Of a stretch of DNA of 51,605 nt, positions 39,582 to 48,961 are shown piece after piece (the stretch's first letter is position 1; each line of letters starts with the position of its first letter). The DNA is taken from NCBI GenBank assembly GCA_019418225.1, contig DYCF01000033.1, forward strand, positions 1 through 51,605, read 5' to 3'. The notes under the pieces were generated by a model, which had not been told where the DNA came from, searched no databases, and saw nothing but the letters and a program-made list of their open reading frames with translations. Made by a program: the position numbers and the translations under genes. The DNA comes from Clostridiales bacterium (GTDB taxonomy: Bacteria > Bacillota > Clostridia > Lachnospirales > Cellulosilyticaceae).

Positions 39582-41204
39582 ATGAAAATAGCAATTTACG
39601 CACGTAAATCAAAAATGACTGATAAAGGCGAATCAGTAGATAATCAAATTAATACATGTATGGATTATATTAATAACTACTCTTCTGCTGCTGATGCAGA
39701 ATTTATTATTTTTAAAGATGAAGGATTTAGTGGTGGTAACACACAACGTCCAGAGTTTCAAAAGCTTCTTAAATCTGCTCAAAAAAGCGAGTTTGATACA
39801 CTTATTTGTTATAGACTAGACCGTGTTTCTCGTAGTGTATCTGATTTTAGCAATACGTATGACCTACTTCAAGCGCATGGCATAAACTTCATATCTGTAA
39901 AAGAACAATTTGATACTACAACACCTATAGGACGTGCCATGCTCAATATTAGTATGGTATTTGCACAACTTGAACGTGAAACAATTGCTGAACGTATACG
40001 TGATAATATGCTTGCCTTATCACGTACTGGGCGCTGGCTTGGTGGTATTACACCTACAGGTTTTATATCTGAACCAATTGAATATTATGATGCTGATATG
40101 CATCTTAAAAAAATGTATAAGCTGGTACCAATTAAAGAAGAATTGTTAGTTGTCAGCACAATTTACAATAAATTTATGGAAGTTAAAAGTTTACGTGGTG
40201 TAGAAGGTTATTTACTCACCAATAATATTCTTACTAAAAACAATTGTAACTATGTTCCTGATACCATTAAAAATATTTTAACTAATCCAGTATATGCTGC
40301 TGCTGATGAGGCTCTATATGATTATTTAGAAGAAATAGGTTGTGAAATTTGTAATGATCGTAAGGAGTTCACTGGGGAATATGGCATGATGATTTATAAC
40401 AAGAATGAAAAGATAGGTAAAAAAACTCAATCTAAAGACCATACACAGTGGATTGCAGCTATAGGTAAGCATACACCTCTACTTACTGGAGCAAGATGGG
40501 TACTTGTTCAAAAGATACTTGGAAATAACACATCAAAGAGTTTCTTTAGTGGTCAAGATGCTAACTATGGTTTACTTGCAGGACTTATTAAATGTAAAAA
40601 TTGTGGTAAATCAATGCGCCTAAAAAAAGGCAAGCCAAGCGCTATAACTGGCAAAACTGCATTCACATATGTATGCCATACAAAAGAATTAACAAGACGT
40701 AAACTTTGTAACTGCCCTAACATTATTGGGCAAGAAGCAGATGCTGATGTTATGGAATACTTATTAAAACTTACAGATGAAGATTCATTTATACGTAAGA
40801 CCATTAAAACTAATAACATAGCTATTGCAGAAGATTTAGCAGATATTAACTTACAAATTAATGCACTTCAGAATGAACTCGAAGCTAATCAAAAAGCTAT
40901 CAATAATGTAATGGAACAGCTCTCACAAGTAGATGTCTCTCTTTCACATCACTTTATTAATAAACTTAAAGATTTAGATAAAGAACAAATTGAACTTAAA
41001 GAACGTATGAAAAAACTTAATAGTAGTAAATCAAATAGTGAGGTTAATTCATTAAATATGCAGCTTATAGCAAATTCATTAAATGCCCTTAAATCACTTA
41101 AAGAGACAGATGATATTAAAATACAGCGCTCTATTATTCGAAGTGTTGTAGAACAAATTGTATGGGATGGTGAAAGCTTAGATATTCAAATATTTGGTAC
41201 GTGA
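39582..41204 (+). CDS. int: Large serine recombinase (phage integrase)
   Basis: This 540-aa product starts at ATG 39582 behind AGGAGG. Catalytic Ser10 lies in IYARKS; the resolvase domain continues with DEGFSGGNTQRPEFQKLL, YRLDRVSRS and AQLERETIAERIRDNM. A recombinase domain follows, then a zinc ribbon (CKNCGKSMRL and later CNCP) and a coiled coil (ELEANQKAINNVMEQLSQ) of the type that controls direction. It ends six bases before the attP arm. It should integrate the phage at dpaA alone and excise it with a directionality factor. Confidence 0.95.
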   Translation: MKIAIYARKSKMTDKGESVDNQINTCMDYINNYSSAADAEFIIFKDEGFSGGNTQRPEFQKLLKSAQKSEFDTLICYRLDRVSRSVSDFSNTYDLLQAHGINFISVKEQFDTTTPIGRAMLNISMVFAQLERETIAERIRDNMLALSRTGRWLGGITPTGFISEPIEYYDADMHLKKMYKLVPIKEELLVVSTIYNKFMEVKSLRGVEGYLLTNNILTKNNCNYVPDTIKNILTNPVYAAADEALYDYLEEIGCEICNDRKEFTGEYGMMIYNKNEKIGKKTQSKDHTQWIAAIGKHTPLLTGARWVLVQKILGNNTSKSFFSGQDANYGLLAGLIKCKNCGKSMRLKKGKPSAITGKTAFTYVCHTKELTRRKLCNCPNIIGQEADADVMEYLLKLTDEDSFIRKTIKTNNIAIAEDLADINLQINALQNELEANQKAINNVMEQLSQVDVSLSHHFINKLKDLDKEQIELKERMKKLNSSKSNSEVNSLNMQLIANSLNALKSLKETDDIKIQRSIIRSVVEQIVWDGESLDIQIFGT

Positions 41205-41209
41205 AGGGG

Positions 41210-41257
41210 TGCGACACCTTGTAACAATAGCAAATGCTATTCCCACTGCTGAAGGGG
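41210..41257. other. attR: attR (phage half 41210-41233, host half 41234-41257)
   Basis: The phage arm tgcgacaccttgta (41210-41223) mirrors 62-75 in attL. The short shared core is AAATGC (41232-41237), followed by matching ATTCC and AC with single mismatches inside the NAIPT codons. The host side continues as the dpaA coding frame. Confidence 0.85.
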
Positions 41258-41727
41258 CTATACAATATGCTATGCAAAATAGTGAAATCACACTCCACAA
41301 TAGTCATTGCCTAGTTCTAGGCTTCGGACGTTGCGGTAAAATATTAGCTTATAAACTTCATGGTCTAGGTGCACATGTAGCTGTAGAAGCACGTTCTACT
41401 ACTGACCTTTCTTTTATTAGTACTTATGGATACGAAGCTATTCCTTTAAACGAGCTTACACCTCACTTAGGTAGGTTTGATTTTATCTTTAATACAATTC
41501 CTGTTGTTATTTTAAATAAGACTGAAATCGATGCTTTTAATCCTGAGGCTGTATATATTGAACTTGCTTCTGTACCTGGCGGTATAGATATTAATTACTG
41601 TCATGAACGTGGCATACTGCATATACCTGCACCATCACTTCCTGGTATTGTAGCTCCAAAAAGTGCTGCTGATATTTTATACCAATGTCTTTTACTCATT
41701 TTACGTGATCAGGGGGCTTCTCTATGA
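41234..41727 (+). pseudogene. dpaA: Dipicolinate synthase subunit A, 3' part (separated by prophage)
   Basis: The frame gives NAIPTAEGAIQYAMQNSEIT, then a Rossmann motif VLGFGRCGKILAYKL, GAHVAVEARSTTDL and the family end HIPAPSLPGIVAPKSAADIL. About 165 codons are present, the C-terminal NAD(P)-binding half. It joins in frame with the fragment at 1-51. It ends with a 4-bp overlap with dpaB. By itself it lacks a start, so DpaA would form only after excision. Confidence 0.93.
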
Positions 41728-42314
41728 AAGACTTAAAAGGATTAAACTTAGGGTTTGCTATGTGCGGCTCGTTTTGTACTTTTTCAAAAGCACTTATTTT
41801 AATGAAAGATTTAGTGGATATGGGAATCAATGTTTTTCCTATTATGTCCACTAATGCTTATGCAACTTCTACACGTTTCGGAGATGCGACAGATATTAAC
41901 TTTAAAATTGAATCCATTACAAATAAAACAATTATCCATACAAATGTAGATGCAGAACCACTTGGACCTAAATCACTCATTGATGCATTAATTATTGCAC
42001 CTTGTACGGGTAATACCTTAGCAAAGCTTGCTTATAGCATTACAGACACACCTGTGTTACTTGCTGCGAAATCACTTCTAAGAAATGGTAAACCTATCAT
42101 TATTGCTCTCGCTAGCAATGATGGTATTAGCGGTAGTCTTAAAAATATTGGGCATCTTTTAGAAAAGAAAAATATTTTCTTTGTACCACTAGGTCAAGAT
42201 GATGTGGTTAAAAAACCTTTCTCTCTTGTATCAGACTTAACGAAAGCACCAGAAACCATCGCCCTAGCATTAGAAGGTACACAAAAACAGCCTGTATTCA
42301 TTACCTACTCTTAA
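41724..42314 (+). CDS. dpaB: Dipicolinate synthase subunit B (flavoprotein)
   Basis: The 196-aa product is a full-length flavoprotein-fold protein: LNLGFAMCGSFCTFSKAL at the N-terminus, then IIAPCTGNTLAKLAYSITDTPVLLAAKSLLRN, typical of SpoVFB/DpaB. It works with DpaA to make dipicolinic acid in the mother cell. GGGGG precedes the start, which overlaps the dpaA stop. Prophage insertion upstream may also cut it off from the operon promoter. Confidence 0.93.
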   Translation: MKDLKGLNLGFAMCGSFCTFSKALILMKDLVDMGINVFPIMSTNAYATSTRFGDATDINFKIESITNKTIIHTNVDAEPLGPKSLIDALIIAPCTGNTLAKLAYSITDTPVLLAAKSLLRNGKPIIIALASNDGISGSLKNIGHLLEKKNIFFVPLGQDDVVKKPFSLVSDLTKAPETIALALEGTQKQPVFITYS

Positions 42315-42363
42315 AATATACTTTTTCTTCAAACATCTTAACTCATATCGCTTTAAATTTTAG

Positions 42364-42407
42364 AGAGGAGATTGCAAATTAACATTAGTTATTTTGCAAC
42401 ATCCTCT
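42364..42407 (+). terminator. Hairpin terminator after dpaAB
   Basis: AGAGGA (42364-42369) pairs with TCCTCT (42402-42407), and TTGCAAA (42372-42378) with TTTGCAA (42393-42399), with a small internal loop. The T run is weak. Confidence 0.6.
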
Positions 42408-42448
42408 TTATTAATTTCTAAATAATTAGTATATTTAAAGCCAATATG

Positions 42449-42477
42449 TTGAAATATTTTTGGAAAATAGTTATAAT
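42449..42477 (+). promoter_or_regulatory. Promoter of mltG operon
   Basis: TTGAAA (42449-42454), 17 bp, TATAAT (42472-42477), a near-consensus sigma-A promoter about 70 bases upstream of mltG. Confidence 0.7.
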
Positions 42478-42550
42478 TTTTATAAAATAAGTGCATTATA
42501 AAATAGATTCTTTTATTATATAGTGCCATATCATTTATAAGGAGAATACT

Positions 42551-43651
42551 ATGGCAAAAAGACATACTAAGTTACGCGTGATTGGAAGCATGATTTTTAG
42601 TCTAGTTACTTCCGTACTTCTTCTCTTAGGAAGTATCATTGCGCTTTATTCCAGCTATAACTACACTTCCCGTATTTTAGCCCAAGAAGCAAGTCGTGAA
42701 GCAAATGAAGCAATTTCTGAAATGACTCTCGAAATAGATGCCGATACCTCACTCCATAAATTAGCTCATCACTTAAAAGAAAACGGATTTATTTCAAACA
42801 TCCCTTATTTTAAAGTAGAAGCCTTCTTAGCAAAAGTGAAGCCACCTTTTAAGCCAGGGGAATATACAGTAAGTAGCAACATGTCAAGTAGTGAAATTTT
42901 AGCCATGCTTACAACTGATATCACGGATGAAGAAGAAACTGTTCGCTTTATGATTCCAGAAGGTTATACTATTCCGCAAATTGCCGCAAAATTAGACTCT
43001 GAAGGCATTGTAGAAAGTACAGTTTTTTTAGATGCTGTTCAAAATAGGACCTATGACTATGACTTTCTAAAAGATATTCCAGAGAATGTTACTTATAAAT
43101 TAGAAGGCTATCTATTCCCAGATACCTATATTGTTAGAAAAGGGGCTACACCTGAAGAAATTATAGTAAAAATGCTCACACGTTTTAAAGAGATTACTGA
43201 TAAATACAATACCTATCTAGCTAATACGAACTATAGCTTACATGAAATTCTCTCCATTGCTTCTATGGTAGAAGGCGAAGCCAAGCTCCCTGAAGAGCGT
43301 GCTACTATATCTGGTGTCATTTATAATCGTTTAGATGCACACATTAACTTGCAAATGTGCTCTACTATCCAATATCTTTTGGACAAGCGTAAGGTAAACC
43401 TTTCTTTTGATGATTTAAAAGTAGATAGCCCTTACAATACGTATCTTTATACAGGTTTACCCCCCGGACCAATTTGTAATCCTGGTGAAGCAAGCTTTGA
43501 AGCTGCTCTTTTACCAGAAGTTCATGATTATTATTATTTTGTTGTTGCCGATAATGAAACAGGATCACATCGCTTCAGTGAAACCGCTGAAGATCATAAT
43601 AAAGCGAAAACGCAATATAAACAAAGTATCGACAAAAATTTTTATGAATAA
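42551..43651 (+). CDS. mltG: Endolytic murein transglycosylase MltG (YceG-like)
   Basis: This 366-aa product has an N-terminal membrane anchor (VIGSMIFSLVTSVLLLLGSIIALYSS), then a LysM-like region and the YceG catalytic part with SIASMVEGEAK, including the catalytic glutamate, and SPYNTYLYTGLPPGPICNPG. It cuts nascent glycan strands outside the membrane. AAGGAG precedes the ATG. It is the first gene of a cluster with trmR and trhP, as in other Firmicutes. Confidence 0.93.
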   Translation: MAKRHTKLRVIGSMIFSLVTSVLLLLGSIIALYSSYNYTSRILAQEASREANEAISEMTLEIDADTSLHKLAHHLKENGFISNIPYFKVEAFLAKVKPPFKPGEYTVSSNMSSSEILAMLTTDITDEEETVRFMIPEGYTIPQIAAKLDSEGIVESTVFLDAVQNRTYDYDFLKDIPENVTYKLEGYLFPDTYIVRKGATPEEIIVKMLTRFKEITDKYNTYLANTNYSLHEILSIASMVEGEAKLPEERATISGVIYNRLDAHINLQMCSTIQYLLDKRKVNLSFDDLKVDSPYNTYLYTGLPPGPICNPGEASFEAALLPEVHDYYYFVVADNETGSHRFSETAEDHNKAKTQYKQSIDKNFYE

Positions 43652-43658
43652 ACTTTTT

Positions 43659-43683
43659 AAAGGGGTTTTAAGGCCCCTTTTTT
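43659..43683 (+). terminator. Terminator after mltG
   Basis: AAAGGGG (43659-43665) pairs with CCCCTTT (43674-43680), followed by a T run. Confidence 0.8.
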
Positions 43684-43765
43684 GCTTGTTTTTCAAATAC
43701 CACTTGAATTCAAACGTATTTTCCTTTATATTGACATAGGAGAACATTTTAGAAAGGGACTTTTT

Positions 43766-44446
43766 ATGAGCGAAATTAATTATAGCTACATTGTTGAATA
43801 TATTCGTGCACTTCATACACCACCACAAAATCCTATCTTAGCAGAAATTGAAACTGCAATTGCCATGGGAGAGGAAACATGGCCAATTATTAAACCTGAA
43901 GTTGCAGACTTTATGAAAGTAATATTATCCCTTATGAAACCAAAAGAAATTTTAGAAATCGGAACCGCAGTAGGCTACTCTTCTATTTTAATGAGTGAAT
44001 GCCTCCCAGAAGGTGGACATATTACAACGCTTGAGCGTTTTCCATATATGCTAAAACAAGCTGAAAAAAACATTAAAAAAGCTGGACTTGAAGATACAAT
44101 TCAAATCATTGTAGGAGATGCAGCTGAAACACTTCTCACACTTCCTAGTGAAAGCTATGATGTTATTTTCATGGATTGTGCCAAAGGACAATATATTAAC
44201 TTTTTACCAGAATGTATTAGATTATTAAAACCAAACGGCTTACTGATTACAGATAATGTATTACACAAGGGGGCTGTCGCTAAGTCACGTTACTTAATTG
44301 AGCGTAGACAACGTACAACCCATTCAAGACTACGTGATTTTTTATGGACAATTATGCATACACCAGAGTTAAAATCTAGTGTTTTACCATTTGGTGATGG
44401 GATTGCCCTAAGTTACAAAATCGGAGGGACAGAAAATGAGAACTAA
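43766..44446 (+). CDS. trmR: tRNA 5-hydroxyuridine methyltransferase TrmR (O-methyltransferase family)
   Basis: This 226-aa product starts at ATG 43766 behind AAAGGG. The SAM-binding motif is EILEIGTAVGYSSILMSECL, followed by VGDAAETLLTL and VIFMDCAKGQYINFLPE. Together with the neighbouring U32 protein it matches the yrrM-yrrN/O type pair that makes 5-methoxyuridine at tRNA position 34. The name is inferred from family and context. Confidence 0.83.
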   Translation: MSEINYSYIVEYIRALHTPPQNPILAEIETAIAMGEETWPIIKPEVADFMKVILSLMKPKEILEIGTAVGYSSILMSECLPEGGHITTLERFPYMLKQAEKNIKKAGLEDTIQIIVGDAAETLLTLPSESYDVIFMDCAKGQYINFLPECIRLLKPNGLLITDNVLHKGAVAKSRYLIERRQRTTHSRLRDFLWTIMHTPELKSSVLPFGDGIALSYKIGGTENEN

Positions 44447-45668
44447 AAAAGTAGAACTTCTTGCACCTGCAGGAAGCTTAGAAAATTTAAAAGTAGCTGT
44501 ACTTTATGGTGCAGATGCAGTTTACATTGGCGGAAGCCAATATGGACTTCGTGCAAAAGCAAAAAACTTTACAGAAGACGAAATGCGTGAAGGGATTGCT
44601 TTTGCCCATGCGCATGGTGTACAAGTCTATGTAACAGTTAATATTTTCGCACACCATCAAGACTTTGAAGGTATGAAAGAATATTTCTTAGGCCTTGCTG
44701 ATATGGGCGTAGATGCATTAATCGTTGCAGACCCAGGTGTATTTAGCGTTGTACGTGAAGTACTTCCTGATATGGAAGTTCATATTTCAACACAAGCTAA
44801 TAATACAAACTTCCATACTGCACTCTTTTGGGCAAAACAAGGTGCAAAACGTATTGTAACTGCTCGTGAGCTTTCATTTGAAGAAATCAAAGCAATGCAC
44901 GATAATATTCCAGAAGATATTGATATTGAATCATTCGTACATGGTGCAATGTGTATGGCCTATTCAGGACGCTGCTTACTTAGTAACTACATGACAAATC
45001 GTGATGCGAATCATGGAGAATGTGCCCAACCATGCCGTTGGAAATATCATGTTGTTGAAGAAACAAGACCAGGTGAATATATGCCTGTAGAAGAAGATGA
45101 ACGTGGTACTTATATTTACAACTCACGCGACCTTTGTATGATTGAATACATTCCTCAGCTTGTAGAAGCTGGTGTATATAGCTTTAAAATCGAAGGCCGT
45201 ATGAAAACACCTCTTTATGTAGCAACAGTTGTAAAAGCTTATCGCGATGCTATTGATACTTACTTCAGAGATCCAGCTGAATATGAAGCTAAAAAAGCTT
45301 ACTTCCTTCAAGAAGTAAGTAAAGCAAGCCATCGTCAATTTACAACTGGTTTCTATGAACATAAACCAACTTCTAAAGATCAAACTTATGGCCATAACTC
45401 ATATGTCAGAAACTATGAATTCTCAGGTGTTATTCGTGATTATGACGCTGAAACAGGTATGATTACTGTAGAACAACGTCGTAAATTCTCTGTAGGCAAT
45501 GAAGTTGAAATTTTAATTCCACATGGTGACTTTATCACAACAACAATTGAAGAAATGTGGAATGAAGATGGTGAATCTATTGAATCTGCACCACATCCAA
45601 TGCAGATTGTAAAATTCAAAGTTCCTGTAGCCGTACCAGTTCCTTCTATTCTTAGAAGGTTTGTATAA
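44436..45668 (+). CDS. trhP: U32-family tRNA hydroxylation protein TrhP
   Basis: This 410-aa product begins KVELLAPAGSLENLKVAVLYGADAVYIGG, the U32 signature. The central Cys-rich signature is FVHGAMCMAYSGRCLLSN with NHGECAQPCRW, and a C-terminal beta barrel follows. These proteins use prephenate to hydroxylate U34 of tRNA. It overlaps trmR by 11 bp, showing a joint operon. Formerly called peptidase U32. Confidence 0.88.
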   Translation: MRTKKVELLAPAGSLENLKVAVLYGADAVYIGGSQYGLRAKAKNFTEDEMREGIAFAHAHGVQVYVTVNIFAHHQDFEGMKEYFLGLADMGVDALIVADPGVFSVVREVLPDMEVHISTQANNTNFHTALFWAKQGAKRIVTARELSFEEIKAMHDNIPEDIDIESFVHGAMCMAYSGRCLLSNYMTNRDANHGECAQPCRWKYHVVEETRPGEYMPVEEDERGTYIYNSRDLCMIEYIPQLVEAGVYSFKIEGRMKTPLYVATVVKAYRDAIDTYFRDPAEYEAKKAYFLQEVSKASHRQFTTGFYEHKPTSKDQTYGHNSYVRNYEFSGVIRDYDAETGMITVEQRRKFSVGNEVEILIPHGDFITTTIEEMWNEDGESIESAPHPMQIVKFKVPVAVPVPSILRRFV

Positions 45669-45675
45669 AAATTAT

Positions 45676-45716
45676 AAAAAACAGGCATGAATACTAAAAA
45701 TATTCATGCCTGTTTT
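45676..45716. terminator. Bidirectional terminator between trhP and the Mrr-like gene
   Basis: A perfect 17-bp stem, 45676-45692 with 45700-45716, A-rich on one side and T-rich on the other. Confidence 0.9.
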
Positions 45717-46708
45717 TATTTAAACCATTTAAGACACTCATCAAAGGTTAAAAGTTCTATTTGAAGTTTTTTAGCTAATCGCCTTTCCTTATAGGAGACA
45801 TGGCTATTTGTAAAGAGCATTGCATTAGTGCCTTTATAAAATGGGATGCTTGCTTTTAAGGCATTGAGGTCTGCTGACATGACCTTGTGATTAATACCAA
45901 TGCATTTTATAGCAAGACTCTCCTCTTCTTTTTGTGCAACAAATTGTACCCCGTATTCTTGCGGTGATTGCGTATCATTAAGGCGGTAACCTCTATTTTT
46001 GAGTTCTAGCTTCACCCATGCTTGCCATGCTTTATCATTCATAAAACGTGGTTCTGCTTCTAAAAAGTGTTTTCTAAACCACTTGAGTGGATGGCACCAA
46101 AAGGCACTTATTGCCCCGTCTAAATAACTTTCTAACAAGTCTGCTGCTTGTAACATCTGTGCCTTAAGCTGACCGCCTTCTATAATAGTAATACCATTTA
46201 ATCTGGCAAGTTGTTCAACCTTTTCAGATGCTGTACCTAAAAACAAAATATAGCCTTTACTTCCTTCAGGATAAAAGCTCATTCTCCCTACAAGCTGCTG
46301 AACAGCTTCTAAACCTATTTCTTGCTTATTATAGCATTGCATAACTATTTGTTCTTGATTTTTAACAAGCACAAGCTCTTGTATTTTCTTTAATTGGCCT
46401 TTCTTACCTTGCACCTTAGTATAATAACCTAATGTTCGATAAAGTCTTTCTATAAAATACGAAAAACTCCCCTCATCTAATTTACTTAACTGCTCTATAG
46501 GTTGTTTAAAGTCTTTATAGCGATTTTCTCTGCCATTATAAATATTTAAAAACATGGCACCTAATAAGCCTAGAAGTAATAATGCCTTAAGCCATACTGC
46601 TAAATCAGTTATATACCTTAATAAAAATATTAAAACTGTCCACGAAATGCCTATACTAACTAAACGAAGCATTACCTTTGTATAATAAATCATTTTATTT
46701 TCATTCAT
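45716..46708 (-). CDS. Membrane protein with two degenerate Mrr/restriction-like domains
   Basis: In this 330-aa product two N-terminal membrane segments (VSIGISWTVLIFLLRYI and LKALLLLGLLGAMFLNIY) precede two tandem restriction-endonuclease-like folds: about 78-190 (SYFIERLYRTLGYYTKVQG, IVMQCYNKQ, GYILFLGTASEKV) and about 228-330 (WVKLELKNRGYRL, SLAIKCIG, NAMLFTNSHVSYKERRLAKKL). The acidic residues expected before the Q-x-K strand are missing, so cleavage is doubtful. It may be a DNA-binding membrane protein. Confidence 0.6.
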   Translation of the reverse strand: MNENKMIYYTKVMLRLVSIGISWTVLIFLLRYITDLAVWLKALLLLGLLGAMFLNIYNGRENRYKDFKQPIEQLSKLDEGSFSYFIERLYRTLGYYTKVQGKKGQLKKIQELVLVKNQEQIVMQCYNKQEIGLEAVQQLVGRMSFYPEGSKGYILFLGTASEKVEQLARLNGITIIEGGQLKAQMLQAADLLESYLDGAISAFWCHPLKWFRKHFLEAEPRFMNDKAWQAWVKLELKNRGYRLNDTQSPQEYGVQFVAQKEEESLAIKCIGINHKVMSADLNALKASIPFYKGTNAMLFTNSHVSYKERRLAKKLQIELLTFDECLKWFK

Positions 46709-46746
46709 AATATCACCCTTTTGATTATGAACAGAAAATCTTTCCT

Positions 46747-47550
46747 TTATACATTCATATTAGCGTTTTCTGAATTAATAGTTTGTCTTTCAATAGCTTT
46801 TAAGGCCCTACCTACATAAACTAAAGCGATTCCATAATAAATAACGAAAAAATAGGGCACTGTCATACCGATAAGCCCCAGTATAAATTTAAGCAGCATA
46901 GGGACAGTTAAGGCATATGCACCTAATTGACAGCTCATTTCATAGTTTGTTTTACAATGAACAAGTGCACCTACAATAATGCCGCCTATTCCCATCACAA
47001 TGAAGATACTTAATAGCTTACCTATAAAACTAAATAATGTGCCACATGCAATAATAATAGCAACACCTATTCCTCTTATACGCGTTATAAATTCTGCTAT
47101 ATCTGTAGTCGTCACTTCTAAATCCTTACAATTTGCAAATTCTAACATTTCTACTTGGCCTGTGCTTTTTTTAGAATACATTTTAGTTGCACTAATTACA
47201 ATTCCTTGCTTATAGCCTTCTAAAGCCGCATCATCGATATCCTGTTCCGTATCAATAATAAAGAGCATATCCTCTGCTTTATAAGTAATGGGCATCGTTG
47301 CATCTACAGAAAGTCTGCCATCTTGAATACGAAAACTTGGAAGCTCACCTTCAGATTGATTAATAAACTCATTGATTCCCTTGTTAAAGCCATAGGCTGT
47401 TTTTAGACTTATAATCCCACCTAAAATTAATGATAAAATAAATATGTACAAAATACCTTTGCCTAATCCTTGCTTTAAAAATACAGCATATGCTTCTGCA
47501 TTATATAAAGCATTCTTAAACTTTTGAAAGAACCTCATTTGATTCTCCAT
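46747..47550 (-). CDS. DUF1189 family membrane protein
   Basis: In this 267-aa product the N-terminal part has FFQKFKNALYNAEAYAVFLKQGLGKGILYIFILSLILGGI, then an extracellular region (INQSEGELPSFRIQDGRLSVDATMPI) and four further membrane segments. This is the DUF1189 pattern of Firmicutes. The start at 47550 follows GGGGGAG. Function unknown. Confidence 0.8.
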   Translation of the reverse strand: MENQMRFFQKFKNALYNAEAYAVFLKQGLGKGILYIFILSLILGGIISLKTAYGFNKGINEFINQSEGELPSFRIQDGRLSVDATMPITYKAEDMLFIIDTEQDIDDAALEGYKQGIVISATKMYSKKSTGQVEMLEFANCKDLEVTTTDIAEFITRIRGIGVAIIIACGTLFSFIGKLLSIFIVMGIGGIIVGALVHCKTNYEMSCQLGAYALTVPMLLKFILGLIGMTVPYFFVIYYGIALVYVGRALKAIERQTINSENANMNV

Positions 47551-47720
47551 TTATATCTCCCCCATTTTCTAAAATTGTTCTACTTATTATAACCCAGTAA
47601 ATTCCATTATGTAAATATTTTTCTGAATTTTATGTTTTATAATGAGAAATTGTATATTTTTCATTTTCCTGGAAACACTTCAATAAGTTATTAATTATTA
47701 ATCAAAAGGAGGATTTATTC

Positions 47721-48044
47721 ATGCGTTCTTTAAAACCGCTTATTGCCACCTTACTTCTCATTTCAGCTGCCTTCTTCTGCTTGTTTACAAATCCTACAGA
47801 AGAAGAATACTTAAAATGGGCACAAACCCAATATCAATCACAACAAACCACATCAAAAAAAGGCCTTGCTGAAGTATTCTTACAAGTTGCAGGGCCTTCA
47901 CTAATCAAAAAATCTACATCCTCTACAAACTACCTTATTTTTACACTCTTTGAGACTAAATTTGATGGCAGTTGTATGCAAACCATTGGTATCCTAGATC
48001 ATTTTATTCCGCTTCCAGTGGTTTCTACAGGAAGTTCTTCTTAA
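47721..48044 (+). CDS. Small exported protein, DUF4359-like
   Basis: The 107-aa product starts behind AAAGGAGG. A signal anchor (PLIATLLLISAAFFCLFT) precedes TNPTEEEYLKWAQTQ, then STNYLIFTLFETKFDG and the end TIGILDHFIPLP, as in DUF4359. Monocistronic; a hairpin is not obvious after it. Confidence 0.7.
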   Translation: MRSLKPLIATLLLISAAFFCLFTNPTEEEYLKWAQTQYQSQQTTSKKGLAEVFLQVAGPSLIKKSTSSTNYLIFTLFETKFDGSCMQTIGILDHFIPLPVVSTGSSS

Positions 48045-48070
48045 TTATACATTGATTCTTTTTAATTTTT

Positions 48071-48961
48071 TTATTGTGGCATAGTACCTTGAACAATTTC
48101 ATCATTGTATAAAAGTACAGCTCCATTTGTAAAACTAAAGTCATTACTTTGATCATAATTTGACCAGTTACTATTTGCCATACGTGCTTCTAAATTCAAT
48201 GTTGTACCTGCTGAAAAACTTTCATCTATTTCCTTAAATCCTATTTCCAAATAAGTATCCGCACCTTCTACTGCTGAATCTAGTGTTACAAATTTATAAT
48301 TTATAGCCTCTGTTGCACTAAGATACCACGGTGCTTTATTAAATTGAATACCTGCATTATCACTGAAAAAGCTTTGACTTACTTGATTTTCTTTTGTAAA
48401 GTAATAGCGTATTGTAAATTTTGATAAATCTAAATCTTGATTGCTAGCATTACTTAAAGTATATTTCATCCCTATCGTATTGCCATCAACCGGGCTGCTA
48501 TTATCTAATGTAAAATTAATGCCTTCTATCTCTGCAATAGGTATTGGTAACTTTACAATATAATTTAAAGGTTCAATTGTTTTTGTCTCACCATTTGTTA
48601 GTGTTGCCACAGCTGTAAAGCTCACATTTAATGGCTCTTGCATCTCTACATTAGGTGTTGTATAAGTTGCCACGCAGCTCTCACCTATACTTTCAGCAAG
48701 TAATTCTCCATTTGCATAAATAGCTACTTTTTCAATTCCTCCTACAGCGCCTGTACTTTCAGCTGTTAATGTAATTGTTTGAGGTGCATCACTTGCATCA
48801 ATCTGATTATCATCTACAGAGGATATAAGTGTGAGTGCTGGTGCTTCTGGTAAAGTATACATTACCTTAAATTTAGAATTTGTTGTGGCAACTTCACCTT
48901 CTGCTGTAAATGCTTGGGCTGGAGCAGTTTCGCTTATGCTTTTTCCAAAATTAACTTTTAA
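48071..48961 (-). pseudogene. 5'-truncated secreted protein with C-terminal CBM3
   Basis: The open frame enters from an in-frame TAA at 48962-48964 and reads APAQAFTAEGEVATTNSKFK, an Ig-like domain (PQTITLTAESTGAVGGIEKVAIYANGELL) and a C-terminal CBM3 (FTIRYYFTKENQVSQSFFSDNAG through LEARMANSNWSNYDQSNDFSF). The Met at 48862 has no ribosome binding site and lies within the domain order, so it is not a true start. The catalytic N-terminal part and signal peptide are missing. The transposase gene lies just beyond the break. Confidence 0.7.

Larger units (their letters stand above)
52..41233. mobile_element. Siphovirus-type prophage inserted in dpaA (sporulation-gene intervening element)
   Basis: The boundaries are set by the broken dpaA reading frame on both sides and by the att structure. 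Inside are a full set of late genes (terminase to lysis), early replication genes, an immunity switch, a tubulin-type partition system, a cargo operon and a large serine recombinase next to the right end. The length is about 41.2 kb. All late genes read leftward, while integrase, CI and cargo read rightward. No essential structural gene looks broken, so the phage may be functional. TubZ/TubR plus iterons suggest plasmid-like maintenance after excision. Confidence 0.92.

Noticed and set aside
41194..41233. An extension of the dpaA 3' frame back into phage DNA, with a TTG start at 41194
   Set aside because: The TTG lies inside the integrase gene, has no ribosome binding site, and the sequence before 41234 is phage arm, so it is chance open frame.
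45123..45395. Minus-strand ORF inside trhP
   Set aside because: Shadow of the conserved U32 coding sequence.
48071..48862. CBM3 protein as an intact gene starting at 48862
   Set aside because: No ribosome binding site, no signal peptide, and the same frame continues upstream with sense sequence.
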